DNA of 64,000 nucleotides, taken from contig JBITNC010000001.1 of assembly GCA_050084985.1 (NCBI GenBank), forward strand, positions 120,652,001 to 120,716,000. Direction: 5' to 3'. Below the pieces are notes generated by a model. It was not told the DNA's origin. It worked only from the letters and a program-made list of their open reading frames with translations, and searched no databases. Origin of the DNA: Nageia nagi (Eukaryota; Pinophyta). Positions 43,561 through 54,512 of this stretch are shown piece by piece. Position numbers and translations under genes: made by a program. How positions within the stretch are numbered: position 1 is the first letter of the stretch; each line of letters begins with the position of its first letter.

Positions 43561-44985
43561 AAAACTTAAAAAAAAAGAAGAATATTCAAGCTAGTTTTGC
43601 TATGGTGCTCTACTTCATGTCTTGCATTTTTTTGTTTGATTGGATTGTTGACTCTGGTTGCACTAATCACCTATGCTTTGAAAAAGATAAGTTTGAAAAC
43701 TTTTACAAGTATAGAAAAGATGCATTTGTGATAGGTGATAACTCTACCCTTGAAGTCTAAAGAATTGAAAGTGTATTGATTCATAAAAAGGTTCTTGATA
43801 ATGTGCTCTATGTTCCTAAGCTTAGGATGAACCTTCTCTCCATGATCCAAGTTGCTAGAAAAGGGTACTCTTTTAAGTTCAACTCTCAATCTTAATGCAT
43901 GAAGAAAGGAATTACCACTTTGGTTAAAGGATCAATGAAAGATGATCTCTACATTATGGATCAAGTTCCATCAAAGATGTGTCTTACTACAAATATGTGT
44001 TCTAGAGGTAATCTATGGCATCAACATTTAGAGCACCTTAACCATAAAAGTATTCAAGTTATGAAATACCAAGAACTTATGGAAGGCTTACCTTCTATTT
44101 CACCTTCAATTGTTCTATATGAGAAATGCATCATTGGAAAGATGCATAGCTAAAAGTTTAAAAAAGATAAGGTAACAAGAGCATCTCAACCTATTTAACT
44201 TGTGCATTAAGATTTGATAGATTCATTTTAGACTAAGTCGCTTAGAGAAGCATCTTATGTTTTGACTTTCATTAATGACTTTAGTAGAATGACCTTTGGG
44301 TATCTACTTAAGCATAAGGATCAAACCATTGAGAGTTTTAAGGTTTTTAAGGCCTTAGTTTAAAATCAAATTAGCCTTAAAATCAAGATGTTGAGATCAG
44401 ATAATTGAAGAGAATATAATAGTAATGAGTTCAATGTCTATTATGCTAAATATGTAATTAAGAGATAGTTTATAATTTCATACATTTCTTAGTAGAATGG
44501 TGTTACCAAAAGGAAAAATACGATAATTATGAAAGATGGTTAGATGCATGCTAGGTAATCTTCCTAGTTTCTTATGGGGTGAAGCTGTGAGCACTACTAT
44601 TTACACCTTGAATAGGTGTCCCACAAAAGTCGCTCAAGGTAAAACTTCTTTTAAGGCATGGTCAAGAAGAAAATCTAACATTTCACACCTTAGGGTGTTT
44701 GGTTGTGAAGTATTCTTCTACATTATTTCTAAGAAATTAGATAAAAGGGTTGAAAAATACATCTTTATGGGTTATGATAGTCAGCATAAAGGCTACAAGC
44801 TCTTCAGTTGCACCTAGCATAAAGGCTATAGGATCTTCAAGATGTAAAGTTTAATGAACTTCTTGAAGAATTTACTTCTACTAAGGATGCTGATGATCCA
44901 GAGGTCTCTTCAATTGCATCTAGCTAGTTAAATTTTGATGTAGATAAGTCACCTTAGGAATAAAACTCTCCAAATCAAAGCATAA
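43561..44985 (+). pseudogene. Copia B protease and integrase
   Basis: Protease DWIVDSGCTNHLC is near 43640, followed by NVLYVPKLRMNLLSM. Then DDLYIMDQVPS, the HHCC region (HQHLEHLNHKS, where C has HQRLGHLNHKS, then YEKCIIGKMHS), and DSF-TAG-TKSLREASY, sharing the TAG with Copia C. Next come TFINDFSRMTFGYLLKHKDQ and KIKMLRSDN. NGVTKRKN has Lys where the catalytic Glu is expected (ACC AAA AGG near 44508). 44536-44817 is an open stretch (LWGEAVSTTIYTLNRCPTKV, HLRVFGCEVFF, GYDSQHKGYKLF). A short duplication, AGCATAAAGGCTA, occurs at 44784 and 44817. Confidence 0.88.
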
Positions 44986-46020
44986 TAAGGAGCATGACCT
45001 TGAAAAAATCCTTATTTGCTAAGATTGATAATAAGCATGATCCCTCAACCTTCAAAGAAGCTTATAAGCACGAGTGCTGGATGGAAGCCATGAAAGTGGA
45101 GTATGAGGCACTTATGAAAAATAAAACTTAAGATTTGGTTTCTTATTCCAATGAAAAGAATATAATTAGTAATAAGTGGATCTTCAACGTCAAGTTTAAT
45201 TCTATTAGGGATATTGAGAAATAGAAGGCGAGGTTAGTAGCTAAAGGTTTTGCTTAGAAATACGATGTAGATTATTAGAAAACCTTTATTTTCATGGTAA
45301 AGATGCCTACTATGAGCATTATCCTTACTCTTTCTACAACTCAAGGATGGAAAGTTTTTTTAACTTAATGTCAAGAGTGCATTTCTTAATGGTGACTTAC
45401 ATGTAAAAATCTTCATAAATCAACCAAAAGGGTTCATTGTGGAAGGCAAAGAGTCTTTTATGTGCAAGCTAAAAAAGTCATTATATAGAATTAAGCAAGC
45501 ACCTAGAGCCTAGTACAAGAAGATTTTAAGATATTTTGAAGATATTAGTTTCTCCAAGTGCTTTTCAGAATCAAATTTATATTTGGTGAATCATGAAAAA
45601 GATGTGGTCTTGATTCTCCTTTATGTAGATGATCTTTTGATAACTAAAAATAATGATAAAATAATTTAAGAGTGCATATCCAAACTTAAACCAACATTTG
45701 AAATGACTGATCTTGGTCTCTTGCACTACTATCTTAGAATGCAAGTGTATCAATACAAGGATTGTATTTATCTTTATCAATCTAAGTATATATCAGACAT
45801 ATTGCAAAAGTTTATAATGGAGGAGTGTAGATATGTTATGATCCTAATTTGTCTTGGAATCACTATTTCTTTGAGCTCCAGCTCTCAATTGGTTGATGCT
45901 ACAACTTATAGGTAATTAATTGGTAGTCTTTTATATTTGACTATATCCAAGCTAGATATTACCTTTGTAGTGAATTTGATGGCACGATTCATGCAAAAAC
46001 CTTATGTTGAGCACCTTAAT
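44986..46020 (+). pseudogene. Copia B reverse transcriptase
   Basis: Frames read TFKEAYKHECWMEAMKVEYE, NKWIFNVKFNS, ARLVAKGFA, KKSLYRIKQAPRA, ILLYVDDLLITKNND with YVDD intact, then MTDLGLLHYYLRMQVYQYKD, SKYISDILQKF and DITFVVNLMARFMQKPYVEH. Stops at tryptophan, glutamine and glutamate positions interrupt it; the Copia RT fold is otherwise complete. Confidence 0.9.
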
Positions 46021-46570
46021 ATTTATAAATAAATTTTAAGGTATGTTGCAGGGACTAAAGATTTGCTCTCAAGTATTCTAAGTTACCCTCATTTTTCTCT
46101 CTAGATTCTCAAATTCTAACTATGGGGGAGATAAAGACGATAGAAAATCAACCTCTGTGTATGTGTTTAGCATTGGTTCAGGTGTTATCTTTTGAGCTTT
46201 TAAGAAGCAACCTACTATTTCTCTTTCCACCATAAAAGCTGAATACCATGCCATGTCTATTATAACCTAAGAAGCCATTTGGCTAAGACATCTATTGTAA
46301 AAAATTAGGTATGAGCAAGGTATCTCATCTTTGATTTCTTCAAACAATCAATTGATGATTTCTTTAGTTAAGAATCCCATGTTCAATTAGAGAATAAAAC
46401 ATATGGAAATTCATATGTATTTTATCAAATAGAAGGTTCTTGATGGTATCGTACACTTAGAGTATTATCCATCCACCTTGAACTCCATTGATTTGTTCAC
46501 CAAGCCACTCCCAAAAGTTCAATTTTGTAAGCTTAGGGATGCTACCGGGTTGGTGAAGTTACCCTCAAGG
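46021..46570 (+). pseudogene. Copia B RNase H
   Basis: Reads ILRYVAGTKDLL, SNYGGDKDDRKSTSVYVFSI, KKQPTISLSTIKAEYHAMS, EAIWLRHLL and KMEIHMYF words, then DLFTKPLPKVQFCKLRDAT and GLVKLPSRGSK. This is the C terminus that is out of frame in Copia C. Stops occur throughout. Confidence 0.85.
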
Positions 46571-47280
46571 GGAAGTAAAGTTTAAATTCTTGTGTTGAAT
46601 TTATGTTTGTGATGATAACTTCATCTCTAGGAGGATTTTATGCTATATAGTGTTGATTTCATTGTACACCTTTGTGGTAAGTTCACTTTGCATTAGGAAC
46701 TTATTGTATAAGTTTTTAAAGTAAAAAGATTAACCAATCTAGCATTATTTAGTTATCTATGTGTGAGGAACTCTTATATGCCTTTTGATACTATTCAGCT
46801 ATCCATATATGAGGAACTTGTATGTACACGCTCTATTTTGTAATGATAATCAAGACATATTTTATATACAGTAGGTGACTATGAGTTTTGGCTTAGCATC
46901 TTTGTGATGACTTATAATGCACCATTGATCAGTTCATGATGGCATTTGTGTGATTCATCTATCCTTGTTGATATGAATATGTTACATCTAATTGATCTTA
47001 TTATTTACGCTGCTTATGAATTGTAGGTTACTTACCTCAAGTATGTAGGCTCTTGGAGACTCTTCATGACTTCTAGTTGGATGACTACTTCATGTACATT
47101 GAAATCGATTATGGTTAATAATTGTATTTGGTAAATGTGTGAGTCTAAACTAGATCTTGCTTACTTCATAAATATGTAAAAAGTTCTCATCTTCGATTGT
47201 ATCTATTTGGAGGAGAACTCTCTTACTTTCTCTTATTCTTATCTCTTATTTTCTCTATCCCAATATTGCATTAAGGGGGG
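46571..47280 (+). other. 3' UTR and polypurine tract of Copia B
   Basis: Non-coding. It includes one copy of the sequence expanded to a minisatellite in Copia C (TTGTACACCTTTGTGGTAAG near 46651). Ends TTAAGGGGGG, the polypurine tract. Confidence 0.7.
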
Positions 47281-47840
47281 TGTTGGAATATGTAATGCAT
47301 TATTGTAAAGGTTTTGTAATAATCTTTTAATTAAGTTTAATAATACTTAAGGGTATCATTTGATACCTTAAGTATTAGTGAACTCAATTAAAAGATTATT
47401 CACTAATACTTAAGGGTATCATTTGATACCTTAAGTATTTAAGTGAATATGATAATGTAACTTATCATACACTCCATCTCATGAGCATGCCCCTTAGGTA
47501 AAAGGATGTGCATGTCATGCTTTTGTACATTGGGTAAAAAGGTGATCCAAAGAAGGATTTTGACCTATAAATAGAAGGTTCCCTCTTTGGATCATACACC
47601 AATTTGTGAAGTAAAGTTATGCTATAGGATAGTGCTTAAGAGTTGAGATTAGGAGAATTGTAAGAATTCATATTTGGGAATGAAGTGAGATCTAGTTATT
47701 GGATGTACTCCTAGTTGGAGGAACCACTTACATCTTGTGTTATGTTGTGAGATTACTTTATGAGTTTGTTAGATGTGTATTGTGAGCTTTCATGAGATCT
47801 TGGTTGTTTATGAATAGTATTGTTAGTATTATTTCCTTCA
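47281..47840 (+). repeat. 3' LTR of Copia B
   Basis: 560 bp, TGTTGGAATATG to TATTTCCTTCA. It is about 63 bp longer than the 5' LTR because the palindrome region is duplicated (47342-47376 and 47405-47439). Confidence 0.92.
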
Positions 47841-47845
47841 CCCCC

Positions 47846-48770
47846 TCTCTCTGAGAGGACATTGAGGACCATATATGACCCTTTACCATTGATCCGAGAG
47901 TCGATCTATAGGGCCTTCATCCAGTCCACCTAGGTTTCCCATCATAACCTTTAATACCCAAGTTAGATCATTATGCATAACATTTTCTTCATATCAATAA
48001 GGGATTTATCACTCCTTCAGACTACATTAGTCTACACCTTCCTTTGGGGTTGAGAATGGTCCATGGTCAATTCAAAATCTACTCACACTAGGCATATTTA
48101 GAATCAAATCATCACATGTCTCAAGATTTGAGAATCTATCACCTTTATTAATAGGAGATTGAGTTCAAGGAGCATTTTATTTTTAGATGCTCGATCTATT
48201 ACGAGATTAGAGGTTGCTATCATTACCTTTTTTGGGATGTAAATAGTTCATTAGCCTCCTTCATATAGTATCTAGATCAGCTTTACCTTGCCTTATACTT
48301 TTGTGAGACCTTCCTTATTCGAAAGCACCTCTTAACATGTGCACAACAACCCAGGGAGGAATAATGTATCACATCCTTCTTCAGAGCCTCTTCCTTAAAA
48401 GGGATTCATCGAAGGCACCAAGAGGAGCAGCCACTCCCTCTTTGTTAGACCAAGAGATGCATTCAGGTTCCTAGGTCCCATTGAGGGAGCATCAAATTAC
48501 TTCCTTCTTCTCTAGCATTAGTCTTTCCAGCGATCCCTCGAGGGCTCCCTGATACCACCCCCTTGATATTATGGATTTTTTACAACCCATCCCTTAGAGT
48601 TCGGGTCCTCTCTTATATGGTTGTATTATCCTTGACTAGGCTATTTCTTTTGTTTGATTTAGAGGAAGCCCAATAGGGGCTTATTGGCATCTTACTCATG
48701 TATTATTCACTCTAGTCCATTGACCGCTTTTGTTCACCTAAGGGCATTAATATACTTTATTTCTTTCTAA
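47846..48770 (+). pseudogene. LINE 2, segment after Copia B
   Basis: It continues the LINE C-terminal region in broken frames, parallel to 29400-30351 of LINE 1, including a degenerate region around GAFYF then RLLSLPFLGCK that corresponds to the zinc-binding tail of LINE ORF2. Ends TTTATTTCTTTCT followed by the AAAAATTGTA duplication. Confidence 0.7.
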
Positions 48771-48780
48771 AAAAATTGTA

Positions 48781-49080
48781 ATTGCAAAATTAAGAACTAA
48801 TTCACATAAACTACATTATGAAATTCATAGATGAACAATACCAAAGATACTTTGAATTCTTAAACTAATATAACTAAAACAAGCTTAACAATTTTATTAT
48901 GCCATTGATTTATGTGAAAAATAATCATTCAAATAATTAATTTATATTTTTTATTTTTGAACAAATTTCAATAAAACCTACAACCCATTTGATTTAAAAT
49001 AACATTATCTTGTAGATACTCAAAATACATTAAATAATTATATAATTTAAATATAAAAAATAATAATTAAAATGATATAT
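48781..49080 (+). pseudogene. LINE G, segment after LINE 2
   Basis: IAKLRTNSHKLHYEIHR and TIPK at the start continue the LINE G frame; after about 48850 the reading is lost in AT-rich sequence. Its end is uncertain. Confidence 0.55.
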
Positions 49081-49387
49081 TGAAGATGTAATCAATGTGA
49101 AGTACAATCTTAGTTATTGGATCGTGTAACTTGATAGATCTTCAGGGGTTGGCCTTAATACATTAGGGAGGAACTTGTTTGAACTGCCCACAGTAATGAA
49201 TAGGTTGCTATTGGGTACGATTCGAAATTCAAGCCTGCCTTTCTTCAATAGTATTGATGTGGGTGCAGGTGCCCTTATAAATTTTTTTTTCTACGCAAGT
49301 ATTATTTCTCCCTAGAACCATTTGCCCCACCTACCCTCTCCTCCCCCTCCCCTACTATCACTTAAGCTATTTCCCATGGCGAAGAAT
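49081..49387. other. 3' flank of LecRK copy 2
   Basis: AT-rich, then a less AT-rich section (49140-49260) with no recognised feature. A poly(A) signal on the - strand is not obvious. Confidence 0.45.
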
Positions 49388-51391
49388 CTATCGTCCCTCC
49401 AACGACCAGGAAGCCGCACAATCTCCACTCAACATCATCTTGGATATATCATTATTCACTGTATTCTCCTGATCTGTCCGAGCTGCAAACGGAACCAAAT
49501 CTCCCATTGAAGATCCGCCTTCAAGAATCTGCACCGCCTGTCTCATGTCCACTCTCGCCTCCGCCTCTCCACTACAACAAACCATTCCCAGCCTCAACAC
49601 TCGATCCATCTCAAGCTCGGCATATTCACCGCCCAGATTCGGATCCGCTGCATCCATTAGCCTGCCATTCGCATGCAGATCTCGAACCCAATCCAGCAAT
49701 ACAATCTGCGAGGGATCGATGTTGTGCTTCAGAGGCGGTCGTCCGCAGGCAACTTCCAGCAACAGAATCCCAAAGCTGAAAACATCGCTACTGGGAGTGG
49801 CCTTCCCTGTGCTTACCAGTTCCGGCGCAATGTATCCAATTGTTCCCATAAGGCGAGTAGTATGCGGTTTTTCGTCGTGCTCATAGAAACGAGCAATCCC
49901 AAAGTCGCCCAACTTTCCATTAAATTTATCGTCCAACAAAATATTGCTGGACTTGATGTCTCTGTGCACCACCCTTTTCTCCCATCCTTGATGAAGATAA
50001 AGCAATCCCGCAGCCACGTCCCTCAGAATCTTGTACCTTTGAGCCCATTTCAACACTCTATCTGGATTCCCAAATATAAGCTTATCCAGGCTTCCGTTGG
50101 GCATGAAGTCGTAAATGATGAATAACTGCATACCTCGCCTGCAATAGCCTCTGATTTGCACGATATTTCGATGTTGAAGACGGCCGAGACTTGAGATCTC
50201 TGCTATGAACTCCTTAACTCCTTCAGTGGACTCTCTCCTTATGCACTTTACCGCAACTTGGAGGCCATTGGAAGGAAGAACTCCTTTGTAAACCCGTCCA
50301 AAGCCTCCGCAGCCTAAAACTTGTTCGTCATCGAAACCCTTGGTGGCAACATGCAAGTCCTTATACTTAAATCTGTGAGGCCAATACTCCATCTCCCATT
50401 CTTCAACCAAATCTCTGTACATCCTTCTCTTCCACCACCAGATGGATACTATAAGACATACAAGCAAGAAAACAAGGATGCAAGCTGCAGTAACACCAGA
50501 CACTACCCGGCGTTTGGAGTTGTTGGAACGTTTGTGTAGAAGAGAAGGAAGATGGGATATATCCAAGGCTGGTGCTACTCCATTGGTAGTAAAGCTCCAG
50601 GAGAGGATGCAGTGTTCTTGGAAAAGGGTACCCGTAGCTGCAGAGAAGCCAACGTACATTTCTTCTTGGAAAATGTTTGACATATTCATGTCTGTCAGCG
50701 ATAACAGGGGCTTAGACGGCCGAACCGAACCGGCCGGGACTATGGTAACATTGATCTGGTTCTCAAGGTGGTCGTAATCAATCCAAGCTTGAAAGTTGTT
50801 TCCGCTATTGAGATCAACCTGTCGGAACTCGTTTCCAATCCAGTAGCCTGCGGACTTGGACTGTATAGAAGTGAGATCGTTGAGATCGATACCTACGTGA
50901 TTGTCGTTGATATCTTTGAAGACTGTGCTCAGCCAAGTATCGAACTCAACAGCAATTAGATGGTTCTCACGTTTGCCATTGATGGAACGATTGAACACGC
51001 CTAGGAACTCACCTTCTGAAGTTGTCACCGGAGACTTCTTGGGAGCTATGATGAAGGCCATCCCGTCGCCGCTCCTATTAATTACAAAAGGAACTATAGT
51101 GAATACAAAACTAGTGCTAAATGAGAAAGTTGTGTTGGTGGAGCCTGCGTTTTTGAAACGCACAGGGTGTGTGTAAAACGCCCGGCCATCGACTTCTTGT
51201 GATTGATCTGTGAGGCAGAGGGCATGATAATTGGATCGGATTGAAGCATTACCAAGTAAAGTGAGATCAGTTGAGGCGTTGAATCGGTTGAAGATGAAGG
51301 TGGTGTGGTTTTGTGCAGAAAGCAACACAGGTAAGAGAGCAATAAACGCCGAAAAGACTACAGGTACGCCCACCATTGTTGTAGAAGACAT
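49388..51391 (-). CDS. L-type lectin receptor-like kinase, copy 2 (intact)
   Basis: Plasma-membrane receptor kinase of 667 residues from the ATG at 51391. The open frame runs 50 codons further upstream, but this ATG puts a signal peptide (1-26, ending LLSA) at the N terminus, as in copy 1. Legume-lectin domain about 27-270, with AVEFDT (147-152) and DNHVGIDLND (163-172) of the family metal/ligand loops. Transmembrane helix about 296-320, then KRR. Kinase about 353-625: glycine loop GCGGFGRV (360-367), Lys382 in VAVK, Glu398, HRDIKSSN with Asp478 (RD type), DFG 496-498, APE 522-524. It is intronless with normal family length. LecRKs sense extracellular cues in defence and development; ligand unknown. 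It is the only apparently complete host gene in the window. Confidence 0.93.
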   Translation of the reverse strand: MSSTTMVGVPVVFSAFIALLPVLLSAQNHTTFIFNRFNASTDLTLLGNASIRSNYHALCLTDQSQEVDGRAFYTHPVRFKNAGSTNTTFSFSTSFVFTIVPFVINRSGDGMAFIIAPKKSPVTTSEGEFLGVFNRSINGKRENHLIAVEFDTWLSTVFKDINDNHVGIDLNDLTSIQSKSAGYWIGNEFRQVDLNSGNNFQAWIDYDHLENQINVTIVPAGSVRPSKPLLSLTDMNMSNIFQEEMYVGFSAATGTLFQEHCILSWSFTTNGVAPALDISHLPSLLHKRSNNSKRRVVSGVTAACILVFLLVCLIVSIWWWKRRMYRDLVEEWEMEYWPHRFKYKDLHVATKGFDDEQVLGCGGFGRVYKGVLPSNGLQVAVKCIRRESTEGVKEFIAEISSLGRLQHRNIVQIRGYCRRGMQLFIIYDFMPNGSLDKLIFGNPDRVLKWAQRYKILRDVAAGLLYLHQGWEKRVVHRDIKSSNILLDDKFNGKLGDFGIARFYEHDEKPHTTRLMGTIGYIAPELVSTGKATPSSDVFSFGILLLEVACGRPPLKHNIDPSQIVLLDWVRDLHANGRLMDAADPNLGGEYAELEMDRVLRLGMVCCSGEAEARVDMRQAVQILEGGSSMGDLVPFAARTDQENTVNNDISKMMLSGDCAASWSLEGR

Positions 51392-51840
51392 TGTAAGGGA
51401 CCAGGTTTTTGTTTGGAAAGAAAACAGATCAAGATAAATTGAGAGATGAAATAGGAATGTTGCAGGATGTTTAAATGAACGAGAGAGACAGCCACTTTTG
51501 ACACATTCAACGAGAGTATGTGTTAGAAATGAAGATGCCATGACCAGACTTCATGCAAATCACCATACAAATCAGTCAAACGTCAGATTTCGTGCGGATT
51601 TTGATTCCACACGCTTTCTATGGACTGTGGAATATTCAATGGTCAGACCCACTTGTTGGTGTCTCCATCGAAATGAGTGAGGGGATGTTTTTGGCGTGTA
51701 CTCAAAGAATGTAATCAAACCAAAGATTCCTCCTCATCCTCTCAAACTATCTTATCCTTTCGTTTCAACTATTAACCTACAACTTGTTATTAGCTACATA
51801 ATCTCAATCTCATATATACTTCTTGATCTATTTCATACTA
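51392..51840. promoter_or_regulatory. 5' flank/promoter region of LecRK copy 2
   Basis: Upstream of the gene on the - strand. 51590-51840 matches the split flank of copy 1 (35540-35605 plus 37375-37680), so the promoter-proximal region was duplicated with the gene. No clear TATA box; a TTTAAA at 51468-51473 is only a weak candidate. Confidence 0.5.
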
Positions 51841-53740
51841 ACAATAAGGACTAATATATGCTTGACAATAGATAATAGTTTATTATATGCAAAAATAATT
51901 TCTTTTAAAAGTGGGTTATAACAAATAGAATTATGAAAGAGAATGCTCAAATATAAATATTTAACATCATCATTTAAAGTGTTATTGGTATTCATGTTAG
52001 TACTACCATATGTAGGATCATAATAGGACCTAAAAGTATAATATCAACATTTTATATAGTCAAGAATCTACCATACAACATGTTTTTAAGAAGACATTGG
52101 TTATACTAAATAAAGGTTGATCGATTGTCCACCACTATTTGAAATTCTTACATAGTGGAGAATCTATCTTAATCAAAACCATAAAACCAACATTACCAAA
52201 CACATAAACATGACACTCAACTAATATATCATAAAAATATCAACTTAACAAATCACAATAATAATTCCTCGTATTCAACTAATTAAAAAATAAAAACTAA
52301 GCATAGAAAAAAAATCTACAATAACTTCTCTTTAACACTAATTCCAAAAAATGAATAATTCTATTTTATTTAAATTTAGAAACAAAAATATTAATAATTG
52401 AAAATTACCATTATATTTTTCACAAAATCATGTAATGATTCTCGAGTCCTAACCATTTTCAAAATTAGATGTAACCTTAATAAAATTTAATAATTAAGTT
52501 TTTTTGCACCTCATCTCAACAACCATATTCCTATAATAGAAGATTCAATACAATAGCTAGACCTTAGTTTTGTACACCCTCCTAAATTGTTCTTTTAATT
52601 GTATATTAAAATTATAGCTCAATTAGAGAGAAGTTTTATTATAACTTTGTTTCCTTTTGTGACTTATGTAGGTTTGGAAAATGAGAATTTGTAGTAATTA
52701 AATAGTAAATCAAATCCCAAAACCTAGTTATACCGAAATGGCCAAACATATAAATGATATTCAATATGGAAAAAGCTAATACCTATTAATATGGAGATTT
52801 GAATACTTACCTATTACAGATGAAAGGAAAGAATGACTAGAAGAAGATACCACAAAAATCACAACTCGTCAATCTATCAGAAATGAACTATTGTCGATCC
52901 TTCTAGAGAAAAATAGGCCATTGTGGATCCCGAATAGGCTATCAACAATCCTCTTTTGGAGGAATCTTGAGTCCTGATCAAGATCATCGCTTCGTAAGCT
53001 TGCAAGAATGTCATATTGTGTGTAATAGCAGTATGATAGCTTGCATAAGAGAGTCAACATATCCAAATTCTAATCTTGATAAGGTAGTATTGAAGAACAC
53101 CTAAAAGGGATATGCCACTATCAAGCTAAAAATATGTTATCTAGATCTATCTTAATGTGGACTTATTTGAATCTTGGTTATATAGGTAACTTGATAAAGT
53201 AACCCGCTCCTTGGGTTGACACCCATACCTTGGGCCTCTCATTGCTTACAAAATAAGACACAAATTAGTCCACTATTATATATTATGATGATTATAATAT
53301 TGATAATAACATGAAATATCTTGTTAATAGTAATTTGATGATTTTATAAATTAAATTTATGTAACTACAACTTATTATTTTTCTTTCATAACTTATTATT
53401 TTTCTACTTCTCATAACCCATTATGTCATTATCACTTACAAGATAAAAATATGTAATAAAAATATATATATAAGGTCCAAGAAAAAGTGAGGAAAGATTT
53501 TACATTTTTTAATTCATTGAAAAGAGATTAGATGGTAAGAAGTTGATGATCTTTTGTGCCAATAATATTGATTGCATCAAAACTTTCTATCATGGGACTA
53601 TCTTAGATAATATTAAGAGAAGATCAAAATTTCTAAACCACCAAATAATAAACTTAATATATAATATACTCATATAGAAATACCTTGAATATGTAATAGT
53701 AAATGATCAAATATGGTATAAAAATATTTAATAATAATGC
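51841..53740. other. Unassigned AT-rich region with an LTR-like relic
   Basis: No gene. 52850-53250 resembles parts of the element F LTR in order (GCTTGCATAAGAGAGT, GAACACCTAAAAGGGATATG against GACACCTAGAGGATT, TGGACTTA, then a GTTGACACCCATACCT-like end), so it may be a diverged LTR of that kind. The rest is empty to my eye. Confidence 0.4.
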
Positions 53741-54512
53741 ATAATATATTATTTTATATTCTCATACTATTCCTATTGATGATATTTACTTTATTTACAA
53801 AATATTCTCTATATAATAATTTGAATATTTGTATATAATTATAAGTCCTGTAGGTCATACCAAGTGGTATGATAGCTCTTGGTAGTTTAGGAAATAAAGA
53901 TTATAAGTCTTGTAGGTCATCCCAAGTGGTATGATAGCTCTTTTCAAGGTTTAGTGAATATATGTATTTTTCTTTTTTCCTTTCATTTAGGTTAAAATCC
54001 CTATCCCTAGGATTTTAGAATATATTGGATCTTAAGCTCCCATAAACTTTATGTATGTGAAGAGATTATATACCAATTAAGACAAAATATAACTATAAGA
54101 TGCTTGATATATGTGTATTTTTTGCAATACACAAAGAAGATCACACTTATATACTTCATATAAATAAATAATACTATTAGAAGTGTAATATATAACCCTA
54201 GGCTAGTTTATTGAATTATAAACATTATTTATCAATTCTCAATGTGTATCAAAGGGCTACAAAAAATTTGATGCTTCCAACCTTAAAAATATCTACCTTA
54301 TCTTAATAAATATTAAAACTACATAAATAATACAAAAATAATAAAATATAAAAACTATCTATTAACAATCTAGCCTATTGTGATCCTCTCTAGAAGATAA
54401 TCATTTTGGTATAAAGATTCAAAAAATATTCTAATGATTTCAAAATTATTTATTAGATACCTAGCTCATCATCATCCTTTAAAAATGATGATTATTTTGG
54501 TATAAACAATTA
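53741..54512 (+). repeat. Dispersed repeat R2 (homologous to R1)
   Basis: Same order of blocks as 31961-32735. Here the primer-site part is duplicated: AAGTGGTATGATAGCTCTT occurs near 53864 and 53926 with 60-odd bp between. Confidence 0.8.

Larger units (their letters stand above)
39367..47840 (+). mobile_element. Copia LTR retrotransposon B
   Basis: 8.5 kb with LTRs 39367-39863 and 47281-47840, primer site at 39864-39878 and polypurine tract at 47273-47280. Order: leader (about 2.8 kb), gag, zinc knuckle, protease, integrase, RT, RNase H, 3' UTR. All domains are recognisable but broken by many stops and frameshifts. It is the same family as A and C; LTRs are closest to A, while the coding part shares lesions with C. 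Confidence 0.93.
38601..48770 (+). mobile_element. LINE 2 (nested in LINE G, split by Copia B)
   Basis: RT and downstream sequence at 38601-39361 and 47846-48770. It is bounded by AAAAATGGTA (38591-38600) and AAAAATTGTA (48771-48780), a 9/10 target duplication. The right end resembles LINE 1. It is 5'-truncated: it begins just before the FVDD motif. Copia B is inserted with duplication CCCCC. Confidence 0.8.
37880..49080 (+). mobile_element. LINE G (relic, split by LINE 2)
   Basis: A non-LTR RT of a different type from LINE 1 and 2. The left part (37880-38600) in broken frames reads FYVDDIVLLAK-like words, MVHFYKYLGININYKLN and KAFYGLINKCKNA, then FWNDDNIKDNRKLSYYKNII. The right part (48781-49080) reads IAKLRTNSHKLHYEIHR then TIPK. 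These are consecutive parts of the RT C-terminal region in that LINE group. The outer ends are not defined. Confidence 0.65.

Noticed and set aside
51392-51541. 50-codon N-terminal extension of LecRK copy 2
   Set aside because: The extension puts the signal peptide inside the protein and is not shared with copy 1; the ATG at 51391 fits better.
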